A stretch of 64,000 bases of DNA. Source: DATCJA01 sp963734635 (GTDB taxonomy: Bacteria; Acidobacteriota; Vicinamibacteria; Vicinamibacterales; UBA2999). Numbering within the stretch: position 1 is the first letter of the stretch; every line of letters starts with the position of its first letter. Shown piece by piece: positions 1-9,370 of the stretch. The notes beneath the pieces are model-generated. The model ran no database searches and was not told where the DNA came from. It saw nothing but the letters and a program-made list of their open reading frames with translations. The position numbers and the translations under genes were made by a program. Where the stretch lies: NCBI GenBank assembly GCA_963734635.1, contig CAVTIA010000013.1, positions 1 through 64,000 of the forward strand, read 5' to 3'.

Positions 1-1
1 T

Positions 2-1450
2 GTACGCGCGGCCCGTGACCGCGCCCTGAACGAGCTCCGCGACCACGGATATCCACACGCCGACGTCACCATTGCGGAGCGGGACGCGGGTCCGCGCCAG
101 CGGCGTCTCATATTTCAGGCGAATCCCGGGGTGCTCGCCCATTTCGGCAACATCGAGATCGCGGGCTACATGAGCGTCGGCGACAACACCATCCGTCGCC
201 AGCTCACCTTCAAGTCGGGCGATCTGTTCTCCCTGAGGGAGATGCGCGCGAGCCAGCGCCAGCTCTACGGACTCGAGCTGTTCGAGTTCGTCAATGTCGA
301 ACCTGATGAAACGGTGGCCGTGGACTCGCCAGTAGTGCCGGTGCGCGTCACGGTGGCCGAGGGCAAGCAGCAACGCGTTACGTTTGGCGTCGGGTACGGC
401 AGCGAAGAGCAGGTGCGCGCGCGGATCCGCTGGGACCATTTCAATTTTCTCGGCGGCGCTCGACAGCTGGGCCTCGAAGCGAAATGGTCGTCGCTTGATC
501 GGGGAGTGCGCGCCGCATACGAGGAGCCGTTCTTCCTGAGCCCGCACTTCTCCCTGGCTTTTCAGGGGCAAGCGTGGCAGGACGCCGAGCCGGTCTACTC
601 GCTCGACACGCTTGGAGGGCGAGTCACGTTGCTCCATCAGGCAAACCCGCAGAACGCCTGGTCGGTGTCGTACAGCGACGGGTGGGAGCGCAGCTTCGTA
701 ACGCGGGAGGCGCTGGAAGACTTGTCCCTCCGCGACGAGCTGATTGCACTCGGGCTCGATCCATCCGACGGAGAGTTCAACGGAAGATTGGCGCTGGTTG
801 CGTTCGAAGCGAGTCGCAACACCTCCGACAACCTGCTCAACGCCCGGTCGGGCTACGGCATGAGCGCACGAGTGGAGCAGGCGGGCGGCTGGTTGCCCGG
901 TGCCTTCAACTACTGGTCCCCAAATGCTGAGGCGCGCTACTACTTGCCGATCGGACGATCTGTGGTGTTCGCGAATCGTGTGCGCGCGGGCACAATTGAC
1001 GCGCTCGGCGCCAATCGCCTCGGCCTTGGCACGACTGATGCGCTGGGCGATTTGCAGGCCAACGTGCCGTTCTGGAAGCGCTACTTTCTGGGCGGCTCGC
1101 AGAGCCTTCGCGGGTGGGGCCGGTTCGAGGTGGGCCCGACAAGCCCGTTCGGGCTTTCCATTGGCGGTCTCACCATGTTCGAAGGGTCGTCCGAAGTGCG
1201 CTTCCCCCTGACGGACAAGGTCGCCGCGGTGGCGTTTCTCGACCTGGGCAACGCCTGGCTGCGATCGTGGGATTTCAATCTGAACGACCTGCGCTACAAC
1301 GTCGGTCCCGGCCTTCGCTACATGACGCCGGTCGGCCCCCTGCGCGTGGATGTCGGATTCCAACTCAATCCAATCCCCAACCTGAAGGTGAACGGCGAGC
1401 CGGAGCAGCGCACCTGGCGTGTGCATTTCAGCGTTGGTCAGGCGTTCTGA
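2..1450 (+). CDS. BamA/TamA-family outer-membrane assembly protein, 3' part
   Basis: The reading frame is open from base 2, so the start lies outside the window; 482 residues are visible. The first 100 or so residues read as POTRA repeats (ALNELRDHGYPHADV, later LRQLYG-type sequence near base 260). The rest is a 16-strand-type barrel with the family loop motif SQSLRGWGRF around bases 1096-1125 and a C-terminal aromatic residue (VGQAF), the usual beta-signal. BamA/TamA proteins insert barrel proteins into the outer membrane. A TamB-like gene starts 11 bases after the stop, which favours a TamA-type role over BamA, but missing POTRA domains prevent a firm choice. Confidence 0.88.
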   Translation, partial: VRAARDRALNELRDHGYPHADVTIAERDAGPRQRRLIFQANPGVLAHFGNIEIAGYMSVGDNTIRRQLTFKSGDLFSLREMRASQRQLYGLELFEFVNVEPDETVAVDSPVVPVRVTVAEGKQQRVTFGVGYGSEEQVRARIRWDHFNFLGGARQLGLEAKWSSLDRGVRAAYEEPFFLSPHFSLAFQGQAWQDAEPVYSLDTLGGRVTLLHQANPQNAWSVSYSDGWERSFVTREALEDLSLRDELIALGLDPSDGEFNGRLALVAFEASRNTSDNLLNARSGYGMSARVEQAGGWLPGAFNYWSPNAEARYYLPIGRSVVFANRVRAGTIDALGANRLGLGTTDALGDLQANVPFWKRYFLGGSQSLRGWGRFEVGPTSPFGLSIGGLTMFEGSSEVRFPLTDKVAAVAFLDLGNAWLRSWDFNLNDLRYNVGPGLRYMTPVGPLRVDVGFQLNPIPNLKVNGEPEQRTWRVHFSVGQAF

Positions 1451-1461
1451 CATGTGACGCG

Positions 1462-1983
1462 ATGTCTGTAGTCCGTAGAACTGTCCAGATCCTCGCCGTT
1501 GTTTGCATCCTCCTCGTCGGGATGGCATCAATGGCAGCCATCGTCACGCAAACCGCCTGGTTCAAGGAATGGATGCGGGGCTTCATCGTCCGGCAGGCGT
1601 CCAATTACTTGAACGGCGAGCTGTCCATTGGGCGACTCGACGGCAATCTCTTCTACGGCGTCGAGCTCGAGGACGTCAGCGTGACGATGGACGGCGAAAC
1701 TGTCGTTGCGATCAAGGACGTCGGTCTTGATTACAACGCGTTGAGCTTCCTGCGCGGGCACGCGATGATCGACGCCATACGTCTCAATCAGCCCGTGTTC
1801 CGTCTCGAACGGACTGCAGAAGGATGGAACCTCGCACGCCTGGTGAAGGTCCGGACCCCGGATCAGGCCGCAGCCGCGCCGGCGCCCAATCGAGATAGGC
1901 GAGATCGGCATCAGCGACGGCGCGGTCTATGTGAAGCACGCGTCGGGCACCATAGCCGGCATAGTCGTTCCGGCACGGTTTGA
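1462..1983 (+). CDS. TamB N-terminal fragment
   Basis: ATG at 1462 begins MSVVRRTVQ and gives a signal anchor followed by the first beta repeats (LSIGRLDGNLFYGVELEDV). Meaningful sequence ends near 1887; the residues after PAPN come from the wrong frame, which runs to the stop at 1983. It starts 11 bases after the barrel gene, so the two are probably cotranscribed. Confidence 0.7.
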   Translation: MSVVRRTVQILAVVCILLVGMASMAAIVTQTAWFKEWMRGFIVRQASNYLNGELSIGRLDGNLFYGVELEDVSVTMDGETVVAIKDVGLDYNALSFLRGHAMIDAIRLNQPVFRLERTAEGWNLARLVKVRTPDQAAAAPAPNRDRRDRHQRRRGLCEARVGHHSRHSRSGTV

Positions 1984-4756
1984 ACGTATCGATGCCTCGT
2001 TGAGCCTGAAGAGCAACGAGGACGCGCTGACGATCGACGTTGCGCATGTGTCGCTGCGTGCCAAGGAGCCGAACCTCGGTATCAACGCGCTCTCGGGCCG
2101 GATTATCCGGCAAGACGGCGTTGTGGCGTTCGAGAACGTCTCGCTCCTAACGGAGGAGACGTCGCTTCGTGTCGATGGTTCGGTACGTACTGCCGAAGAC
2201 GGCCGCCGAACGCTGACGCTGAACGCCACGTCCGACAAATTCACGACCGACGAGATCGGACGGGTCATTCCCTGGCTGCGGAATTACGGGCTGCAGCCCG
2301 CATTTGAGGCCTCTGCTCGCGGTCCCGTCGAGGATTTGTCGGTCGATCTGGACATGCGCGAACCGCGGCTGGGACACGTCAAGGGCCCCCTCACGCTGGA
2401 TGTCGTTGGGCCCGATCGTCGAATTGCCGGTTCTGTGGAAATGGTGCACTTCAATTTCACGCCATTGGTTGCACCACACACTCGGCCTCGAATTTCTTTC
2501 GCGAGCGACGTCACGGGCGAAGCGCAGTTCGATCTGGCACTCCCCAAAGGTAAGGTGCCCATCCGAGGCACATATTCACTTCACTCCGTGCAAGCCCATG
2601 TTGCCGGCTACGATGCACAGAACGTGGCGGCAAAAGGCCGCGTCGACGGCCGTGCCATTGAGGTCGATGCCACCGCCAATGCATATGGCGGCCGCACGTC
2701 CGCACGGGGAACCGTGGTGTTCGGCCGGCCGGTGGTGCTCGACCTGGCGGGAAATGCCGCTGACGTCGATCTTCGCAACCTTCCGCCGGTGCTTCGGATA
2801 CCGAGAGCCACAAGCGACCTGCAATTCGCGTGGACGCTGCACAGCCGCGACGGTCAGTCCATCGCGACCGCACTGTTCGATCGGTCAACGCTTGCAGGCG
2901 CGTCGATCGTGCCGGGAACAACAGGCGACCTGACGTTTGGCCGGGGAGCTCCCGCCTACGCCACGCGAGGAGAGGTCGAGCACCTCGACGCTCAACAGTT
3001 TGGCCGCGAGTTTTCGATTCACTTCCTGACGAACGACCGGTATCGCAGTCGAATTCACGCGACCTTCGATGTGAAGGGGCAAGGGGGCGGGCGGGACCCG
3101 CTCGTACTGGATGCGACCGGTACCGCGGTCGACTCTGAACTGTTCAGTGCCGCATGGCCGCGTCTCGATTTCACCGCTCGATTCATGGGGGGCGACGTCG
3201 TCGTCAGTGCGCAGGGAACGTTTGCGGGTCTCAATCCTGCCGACGTTGTGCCCGAGGAGAGGGCGAAGGCGGATCTAAGCGGAACGCTCGACGGCGATGC
3301 GACGATCCGCAACTATGCGGAGGGAATCACCGCTGAGTCGCTCGATCTCTCCGGTCAGGTGAACCTGACGCCTTCGAAGATCGCCGATATGTCCATCGAT
3401 AGCGCTGTCATCGAAGGGACCTACGCGTCTCGGCAGGGAGAGCTGACCCGGCTCGAGGTGGCCGGCTCCGATGTGAAGGTCAGCGGCAAGGGCCCGATCG
3501 CATTGAACGACACCGGCGCATCCAATCTCGCGCTGCACGCCGAAACCTCCCGCCTCGAGGAGATCGGGCGGCTTATCGGGCGGCCCCTCGGAGGCCGGGC
3601 AGTCGTCGATGCAACCGTTACGGGCAACGCGCAGGAGCTGAAGCTGACGGGCATGCTTCAGGGAAGCCAGGTGGCCTATGGCGAACAGAGCGCCCTGACG
3701 CTCAACAGCACGTTCGACGTCACCGTGCCGGAACTTGTTCTCGAAAATGCCACGGTGAATGCAAGCAGCACGGCGACGATCGTCGAAGTCGCCGGCAGGC
3801 GTATCGGTCAGTTGACGGCGGACACCACGTATTCACGATCGCAGCTCGAGTTCGATGCGTTGGCGCAGGAAGGCAAGCGCGAGCTCGCCGTCGCGGGTTC
3901 GGCGGTACTTCACCCCGATCATCAGCAGCTGCACCTCGGAGACGTCACTTTCCGTACCGAACAGATCGAATGGCGGACGGTTCCCGGCAGCGCCGCCGCA
4001 GTTCGGTTCAAGAATCACCGCATCGAGATCGACGCGCTTCGGGTCGCCAGCGGGGATCAGCAGATCGAGGCCAACGGCGTCCTCGGCTCGAATACGGAGG
4101 GGCTGCGCGTCCACGCCGAAAACGTCGACGTTGCGCAGCTCGATCAACTGCTGCTCGGCGAGCAACGCCTGGCTGGTCGGCTCAATGCTGACGTGACCGT
4201 TTCCGGTCCGGTCGATGCACCTCGTGCGGAAGGCGAATTCGTGCTGAACCAGGGTGTGTTCCGGCAGTTTACGTTCGAATCGTTGTCGGGCAAGGTCGAC
4301 TATGTCGGCAAGGGCGTGAACCTGGACGTCAGACTGCAGCAGTCGCCATCGGCACGGCTGGCGGCTACCGGTTACGCGCCCCTCTCGCTGTTTCGGCCGG
4401 ATAAAGCACCGCGCGAGGGGCACGAGACGCCCACCGAGGGCGAGGGCATCGAACTGCAGATATCGAGCAGTCCAGATCGATTTGGGTGTCGTCCAGGGCT
4501 TCACGTCGTACGTGACGAACGTGACCGGTGTGCTTCAGGCCCAGGTGAAAGTGACTGGGACCGGCCACGACCCCCATTTCGAGGGCATCGTCGACGTCCG
4601 CGGCGGCGCTTTCACGATTCCGGACCTTGGCACCACGTACACCGGCCTCGATACGACGATCGATCTGAGTCCGGAAGCCGTCAACGTCAGCGAGATGCAG
4701 ATCCTCGACGAGCACGGCCGCGTGATGACAATCGGGGGCAAGCTTGGAGTACATGA
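1931..4756 (+). CDS. TamB central fragment
   Basis: Family-like sequence in this frame really begins at 1889 (IEIGEIGISDGAVYVKHASG), upstream of the first usable ATG at 1931, and ends at about 4474 (IELQISSSP). The remaining residues to 4756 are out of frame. It consists of about 860 residues of repetitive beta structure with no enzymatic motifs, as expected of the TamB groove. Confidence 0.65.
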   Translation: MKHASGTIAGIVVPARFERIDASLSLKSNEDALTIDVAHVSLRAKEPNLGINALSGRIIRQDGVVAFENVSLLTEETSLRVDGSVRTAEDGRRTLTLNATSDKFTTDEIGRVIPWLRNYGLQPAFEASARGPVEDLSVDLDMREPRLGHVKGPLTLDVVGPDRRIAGSVEMVHFNFTPLVAPHTRPRISFASDVTGEAQFDLALPKGKVPIRGTYSLHSVQAHVAGYDAQNVAAKGRVDGRAIEVDATANAYGGRTSARGTVVFGRPVVLDLAGNAADVDLRNLPPVLRIPRATSDLQFAWTLHSRDGQSIATALFDRSTLAGASIVPGTTGDLTFGRGAPAYATRGEVEHLDAQQFGREFSIHFLTNDRYRSRIHATFDVKGQGGGRDPLVLDATGTAVDSELFSAAWPRLDFTARFMGGDVVVSAQGTFAGLNPADVVPEERAKADLSGTLDGDATIRNYAEGITAESLDLSGQVNLTPSKIADMSIDSAVIEGTYASRQGELTRLEVAGSDVKVSGKGPIALNDTGASNLALHAETSRLEEIGRLIGRPLGGRAVVDATVTGNAQELKLTGMLQGSQVAYGEQSALTLNSTFDVTVPELVLENATVNASSTATIVEVAGRRIGQLTADTTYSRSQLEFDALAQEGKRELAVAGSAVLHPDHQQLHLGDVTFRTEQIEWRTVPGSAAAVRFKNHRIEIDALRVASGDQQIEANGVLGSNTEGLRVHAENVDVAQLDQLLLGEQRLAGRLNADVTVSGPVDAPRAEGEFVLNQGVFRQFTFESLSGKVDYVGKGVNLDVRLQQSPSARLAATGYAPLSLFRPDKAPREGHETPTEGEGIELQISSSPDRFGCRPGLHVVRDERDRCASGPGESDWDRPRPPFRGHRRRPRRRFHDSGPWHHVHRPRYDDRSESGSRQRQRDADPRRARPRDDNRGQAWST

Positions 4757-5933
4757 GCGCGCTGTCGGCGCCGTGGACGTCGAAGTTCGGTCCGAAGGCT
4801 TCGAGGTGCTTCATAACAATCTGGCCGATTTGCGGCTCGACACGGACCTCCGCGTCACCGGAGAGCTTCGCGCTCCCCGAATCGAGGGTTTCGTCGAGGT
4901 GGACTCCGGCAACGTGGACGTGGCGCGAGTGCTCGAGGAAGCAACGGTCGATCGATTCGATGTGGCCAGCGCAGACCTCAATACACCTGATCCCGTCGGG
5001 CCTACGCCCGCAACTGCTGCATCGGGTACGCTCGCGCCTGCCGCATCGGCTACGCCTCCCGCTGATGCATCCGCTACGCCTGCTGCTGCATCGGTTACGC
5101 CCGTACCGGCGATGCCGGAGCTGCCGTTCTTCGACGCGGTCCAGCTCGATGTCGGAGTCGGCATACCCGGCAATCTGACGCTGCGCGGCAACGACATCAG
5201 GACGTCTGGTGGATCTGGCGATTTTGGCGATCTGAACCTCACCGTCGGCGGGGCTTTGCAGGTCCGCAAGGCTGCGGGGGAGCGGCCCCGATTCATAGGC
5301 GAGCTCAACACCATTCGAGGCAGCTATACGTTTCAGGGCCGACGATTCGAGATCCTGCGCGATGGACGCATTCGGTTTGGTGGGAGCGAAGAGATCGATC
5401 CACTGCTCGATCTCCAGGCCCGCAGGGTCATTTCTGGCGTGGAGACGTTCGTTCGCCTGGAGGGGACGATGAGACAACCGGAGTTGTCATTCAGCAGCCG
5501 GCCGCCGCTCGATCAGGCAGACATCCTTTCGCTGATCATCTTCAACGTGCCGGTCAACGAGCTCGGCGAAGGACAGCAGATTTCGCTGGCCGAGCGGGCC
5601 GGTGCGCTCGCGGGTGGATATCTCGTCTCCGGCTTGACACGATCGCTGGCCAACGCCCTCGAGCTGGACGAACTCGAACTCCAGGCGGACGCAGGACTCG
5701 GCGGCCTCGGCCCCATCCTGAGTATCGGCGAGCAGATTGGAAACAACTTGTTCGTGAGAATTCGTCAGGGGTTCGGTGCCGCGGAAGCGACCGAGCTGAT
5801 TCTCGAGTACCAGATTACAGAGTACCTCCGGCTTCAGGGTTCGGTAGCCCAGTATGCGAACATGGCCCAGCGTGCGGTGTTTACTCGCGTGGAACGCGGC
5901 GGGGTCGATCTGATTTTCTTCTTCAGCTACTAG
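4482..5933 (+). CDS. TamB C-terminal fragment with DUF490 domain
   Basis: The true frame resumes at 4476 (IDLGVVQGFTSYVTNVTG), just ahead of the first GTG at 4482. The C-terminal DUF490 pattern is clear: GTGHDPHFEGIVDVRGG, then a Pro/Ala/Thr-rich low-complexity insert with repeating codons at about 5010-5110, then the conserved end with RIRQGFGAAEATELILEYQI and final FFFSY. The window's next gene is convergent and overlaps its stop by 4 bases. Confidence 0.75.
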   Translation: MGVVQGFTSYVTNVTGVLQAQVKVTGTGHDPHFEGIVDVRGGAFTIPDLGTTYTGLDTTIDLSPEAVNVSEMQILDEHGRVMTIGGKLGVHERAVGAVDVEVRSEGFEVLHNNLADLRLDTDLRVTGELRAPRIEGFVEVDSGNVDVARVLEEATVDRFDVASADLNTPDPVGPTPATAASGTLAPAASATPPADASATPAAASVTPVPAMPELPFFDAVQLDVGVGIPGNLTLRGNDIRTSGGSGDFGDLNLTVGGALQVRKAAGERPRFIGELNTIRGSYTFQGRRFEILRDGRIRFGGSEEIDPLLDLQARRVISGVETFVRLEGTMRQPELSFSSRPPLDQADILSLIIFNVPVNELGEGQQISLAERAGALAGGYLVSGLTRSLANALELDELELQADAGLGGLGPILSIGEQIGNNLFVRIRQGFGAAEATELILEYQITEYLRLQGSVAQYANMAQRAVFTRVERGGVDLIFFFSY

Positions 5934-7981
5934 ACACCGGAGGCCTGAAGGTCTCCGGCTACCGGTGTTGAGCGTTCCACCTGGACGCGCGCGTCGTTGA
6001 AGCACGCGCCGCCGCCGATGTCTGTGAGCGAATCTGGCACGAGCGCGTTCACGGTATAGCCGTTTGCCGTGTGCCTGCGCCACAAACCTTTCGGCAGCGA
6101 TACCGTCCCCGGCCGAATCCAGGCGCCGACGGTTACGTTACACCTGACCTCTCCGAGCGCGTTGAACATCCGAACGGCGTCGCCATCGATCAGGCCTCTT
6201 GCCGCAGCATCGTCAGGGTGCATCAGAAGCCGCACCTCGGGGCGGGGAAGCTCGGCGAGGGTCGAGCTGATTGTTCGCTCGCTCGCCGGGGAGATGAGCG
6301 TCAGCGGAAATGCAGTCGTCCCGGGATCGGCTTGATACGCGTAGAGGCCCTCAGGCGCCTCCGCATCGAGTTCCTCCGGAAAGAGATTCACCTTGCGGTC
6401 CGATGTCAGTGGCCACACGTCGAGAAACTGAATCGGACGGCCGCTATGCGGAGGGGTTGCCGCGCCGCGTTCGCTCAGTTCAGCGCCGAGCGGCTGCGGC
6501 AACTGAGCCAGAACGGCGAGCATCTCCTCGAGCTCGCCCGTCGGTTCTCCGTCGTGCCGCAACTCGAGTCGATCGAGTAGGGCGCCGAATACCTCCGCAT
6601 TGGAACGCGACTCGCCCGCAGCCTCGACGACCGGCTTCCCGAGCCGCAGACTCAGCGTTCCGTAGCTTCGCGCGATTTCGTAACCCTCGAGGAATGTGGT
6701 TGCAGGCAGCACGATGTCGGCATACCGCGCTGTGTCGGTCATGACCTGTTCGAAGACGACCGCAAACAGATCTTCGCGCTCGAGTCCCCGCAAAATCCTG
6801 CGCTGATCGGGCGACGTGACGGCCGCATTGTTGTTGTAGATGAACAGCACCTTCACGGGCCGATCGCTGTCCTCGAGCGCGCGTCCGAGCCGGTTCATGT
6901 TGATCACACGCGTCGCCGGCTCCTCGCTGCCAATCCAGGTACGTGTGATTCCCCACGATGCGGAGTTGCTCATCGTATAGCCGCCGCCGCGCACACCGAA
7001 TTTCCCAGCCACTGCAGGCAGAGCGAGAATGGCGAGCGATGCGCTGCCGCCGTTGCGGTTGCGCTCCTGTCCCCAGCCGCACCGGATGATCGCCGGATTG
7101 GTGCTGGTGTACGCCTCTGCCGCGGCGCGAAGCGCGGCGGCGTCGATGCCTGCCTCGTGTGCAGCGCGCTCGAATGTCCATGGGCCCGCGCGCTCGCGAA
7201 AACGATCGGCACCGCGCGTGTGCGCCGCGAGGAATGCGGTATCGGCGTGCCCTTCCTCGAAGAGGTAGCGATGAATTGCCAGCGCGACAGGCAGATCGGT
7301 GCCCGGACGCACGGCCAGGTGAATGTCAGCCTGTCTTGCGAGAGGCGTCGTCCGCGGGTCGATGACCACCAGTCGGGCGCCGCGGCGTTTCGCCTCGCGG
7401 ATATAGGGCAAGAGATGAATGCCGGAAGCCGACGGGTTGGCGCCCCATATAACGATGATTTTCGCCTCCGCGAAATCCTCGTAGACGACCGACGGCATCT
7501 TGCCGTAGAGCGCCAGGTTGGCGGCTCCGGTCGGGGCTGCACAGACCGTACGTGCGAGCCGTGACGCGCCGAGACGGCGAAACAGCGTGGCGTCGCTAGT
7601 GTCCTGTGTCAGCAGGCCGTTCGATCCTCCATATGAATAGGGAAGGATCGATTCGCCACCCCAGGCGTCGCGTGCTTCGCGGATGCGGTCGGCGATGACG
7701 CTCAGCGCCTCGTCCCACGATACGCGTTTGAAGCTGCCTGCGCCTTTCGGACCCTTGCGGATGGCCGGATACAACAGGCGATCGGCGCCGTACTGGCGTT
7801 CGCCAAATCGGCGAACCTTCGCGCAGATGTATCCGCCAGTGACGGGGTTCTCATGCGACCCGTCAATCGCCGTAATACGACCATCTTCGACAGTCACCTC
7901 GAGACTGCATGAGTCGGGACAATCGAGCGGACACACGGTGGTTACGGTGTGATCGCTGGCGATAGTGGTTGCGGGTTTCAT
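5930..7981 (-). CDS. Molybdopterin-dependent oxidoreductase (MopB family)
   Basis: A 683-residue Mo/W-bisMGD enzyme of the DMSO reductase superfamily. Near the N-terminus, C17-x3-C21-x3-C25 and C53 form the [4Fe-4S] site (CPLDCPDSC). C147 in TVCAAPTGAA is at the position of the metal ligand. MGD-binding segments follow (IVIWGANPSASG, VVIDPRTTPLARQ, RTIS...LMHPDDAAARGL at the C-terminal molydopterin dinucleotide-binding domain). No Tat signal is seen, so it should be cytoplasmic. ATG at 7981 is preferred over an upstream TTG at 8005. No redox partner subunit is adjacent, so substrate and electron acceptor cannot be named. Confidence 0.85.
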   Translation of the reverse strand: MKPATTIASDHTVTTVCPLDCPDSCSLEVTVEDGRITAIDGSHENPVTGGYICAKVRRFGERQYGADRLLYPAIRKGPKGAGSFKRVSWDEALSVIADRIREARDAWGGESILPYSYGGSNGLLTQDTSDATLFRRLGASRLARTVCAAPTGAANLALYGKMPSVVYEDFAEAKIIVIWGANPSASGIHLLPYIREAKRRGARLVVIDPRTTPLARQADIHLAVRPGTDLPVALAIHRYLFEEGHADTAFLAAHTRGADRFRERAGPWTFERAAHEAGIDAAALRAAAEAYTSTNPAIIRCGWGQERNRNGGSASLAILALPAVAGKFGVRGGGYTMSNSASWGITRTWIGSEEPATRVINMNRLGRALEDSDRPVKVLFIYNNNAAVTSPDQRRILRGLEREDLFAVVFEQVMTDTARYADIVLPATTFLEGYEIARSYGTLSLRLGKPVVEAAGESRSNAEVFGALLDRLELRHDGEPTGELEEMLAVLAQLPQPLGAELSERGAATPPHSGRPIQFLDVWPLTSDRKVNLFPEELDAEAPEGLYAYQADPGTTAFPLTLISPASERTISSTLAELPRPEVRLLMHPDDAAARGLIDGDAVRMFNALGEVRCNVTVGAWIRPGTVSLPKGLWRRHTANGYTVNALVPDSLTDIGGGACFNDARVQVERSTPVAGDLQASGV

Positions 7982-8032
7982 GGCAATGTACGTAGGACGG
8001 GCCAAACAACGCGGCCCCGCCGATCAAGTGGA

Positions 8033-8052
8033 GCGGGTCCTTTCGGACCCGC
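8033..8052. repeat. Palindromic repeat, GGGTCC-TTTC-GGACCC type
   Basis: Perfect 8-bp inverted repeat GCGGGTCC/GGACCCGC around a TTTC loop, ending one base before the ndh start codon. Close copies lie at 31113-31139 and 36410-36434. Confidence 0.8.
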
Positions 8053-8053
8053 C

Positions 8054-9370
8054 ATGAAGTGTACATTGCGACGACCGTACCGATGTCAGGTACCTCATGT
8101 CCTTATCATCGGCGGTGGGTTCGGAGGCCTGTCGGCGGCGAAGACACTGCGCAATGCGCCGGTCAATGTCACGCTCCTCGACCGCCACAATTACCACCTT
8201 TTCCAGCCGCTGCTGTATCAGGTGGCCACCGCGACACTGTCGCCAGGCGACATTGCGGCGCCGATCCGATGGATCTTTCGCCGGTCGCCGAATGTTCGTG
8301 TGCTTCTGGGCGAGGTGTCGGCGGTCGATACGAAGAACCAGCGAGTTCGTCTGGCCGACGCCGGCGAGCTTCCGTACGACTTCCTAATCGTCGCAACAGG
8401 ATCGAGTCATACGTATTTCGGCCATGACGAGTGGGCGCGCTTCGCGCCGGGGCTGAAAACGCTCGAGGATGCGCTCGAGATCCGCCGGCGCGTGCTGCTC
8501 GCGTTCGAGTGCGCCGAGCGTGAGACGGATCCGGTGCGTCGTCAGGAGCTTCTTACTTTCGTTCTGATCGGTGGCGGTCCTACGGGTGTGGAGCTGGCGG
8601 GGACGCTTGCGGAAATTGCCCGTCACACGCTGCGCCACGAGTTTCGTTCGATTGATCCCAGTCGCGCACGAATAGTTCTCGTCGAAGCGGGACCAACGAT
8701 TCTCGCTTCGTTCCCCCAGAAGCTTCGTGATGCCGCACGCAAGTCGCTCGTGCGCCTCGGTGTGGAAGTTCGCGAGGGGACTGCCGTCACGAATGTGGAC
8801 GCGGACGGCGTCATGTTGGGCGCGGAACGAATTGTCGCCGGCACGATACTCTGGACGGCTGGTGTCGCTGTTTCACCTCTCGTGACGTCGCTCGATGTCC
8901 CTCTCGACCGAGCCGGGCGGGTTGTGGTCAAGCCTGACCTGTCAATTCCTGGGAACCCCGACGTGTTCGTGGTTGGCGACGCAGCGGCGTTCGCCGACGA
9001 GACCGGCCGGCAGCTGCCCGGCGTCGCGCAGGTGGCGATTCAGCAGGCGACCCACGCGGCAAAGATGATCGTCAATCGACTGCGCGGGATTCCTTCGACC
9101 CCCTTCGTGTTTCACGATAAGGGCAGCATGGCAATTGTCGGTCGCGGGTCGGCGATCGCAGATCTGGGCTGGATTCGGTTCTCCGGCTTCCCAGCCTGGC
9201 TCGCCTGGCTGTTTCTGCACGTCATCGAGCTGGTGGGATTTCGCAATCGACTCATCGTGCTGCTCGAATGGGCGGTCGCGTACCTGACGTTTCAACGGAG
9301 TGCCAGGCTCATCACGAACGTAAATCGTTCCGATCGGTCGGAACGTCCGGATCCACCTTCGGTCGCCTGA
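8054..9370 (+). CDS. ndh: Type II NADH:quinone oxidoreductase
   Basis: A 438-residue pyridine nucleotide-disulfide oxidoreductase. The N-terminal FAD-binding motif is VLIIGGGFGGLSAAK (about residues 16-30), the NAD(P)H-binding motif is VLIGGGPTGVELAGTLAE (about 175-192), and VVGDAAAF near residue 310 contacts FAD. The C-terminal stretch FPAWLAWLFLHVIELVGFRNR is the hydrophobic/amphipathic tail typical of membrane-associated Ndh enzymes, which pass electrons from NADH to quinone without proton pumping. I chose ATG 8054 because it follows the palindrome and the family N-terminus starts soon after; there is no clear Shine-Dalgarno since the hairpin occupies that position. Confidence 0.9.
   Translation: MKCTLRRPYRCQVPHVLIIGGGFGGLSAAKTLRNAPVNVTLLDRHNYHLFQPLLYQVATATLSPGDIAAPIRWIFRRSPNVRVLLGEVSAVDTKNQRVRLADAGELPYDFLIVATGSSHTYFGHDEWARFAPGLKTLEDALEIRRRVLLAFECAERETDPVRRQELLTFVLIGGGPTGVELAGTLAEIARHTLRHEFRSIDPSRARIVLVEAGPTILASFPQKLRDAARKSLVRLGVEVREGTAVTNVDADGVMLGAERIVAGTILWTAGVAVSPLVTSLDVPLDRAGRVVVKPDLSIPGNPDVFVVGDAAAFADETGRQLPGVAQVAIQQATHAAKMIVNRLRGIPSTPFVFHDKGSMAIVGRGSAIADLGWIRFSGFPAWLAWLFLHVIELVGFRNRLIVLLEWAVAYLTFQRSARLITNVNRSDRSERPDPPSVA

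Larger units (their letters stand above)
1462..5933 (+). pseudogene. tamB: tamB-like translocation and assembly protein, split by two frameshifts
   Basis: One TamB/DUF490 protein of about 1,490 residues is spread over three frames. It has an N-terminal membrane anchor (TVQILAVVCILLVGMASMAA) followed by long beta-rich repeats of the kind that form a periplasmic groove, and a conserved C-terminal DUF490 domain. The frame moves from 1 to 2 at 1885-1889 (Pro then ATC GAG ATA) and from 2 to 3 at 4472-4476 (Pro then ATC GAT TTG); each needs removal of one base. Sequence similarity to the family is unbroken across both joints, so the damage is recent, a sequencing error, or recoded. TamB works with the outer-membrane partner encoded just upstream. 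Confidence 0.8.

Noticed and set aside
8033..8052. Rho-independent terminator
   Set aside because: No T-run follows the stem on either strand; the repeat matches dispersed palindromes elsewhere.
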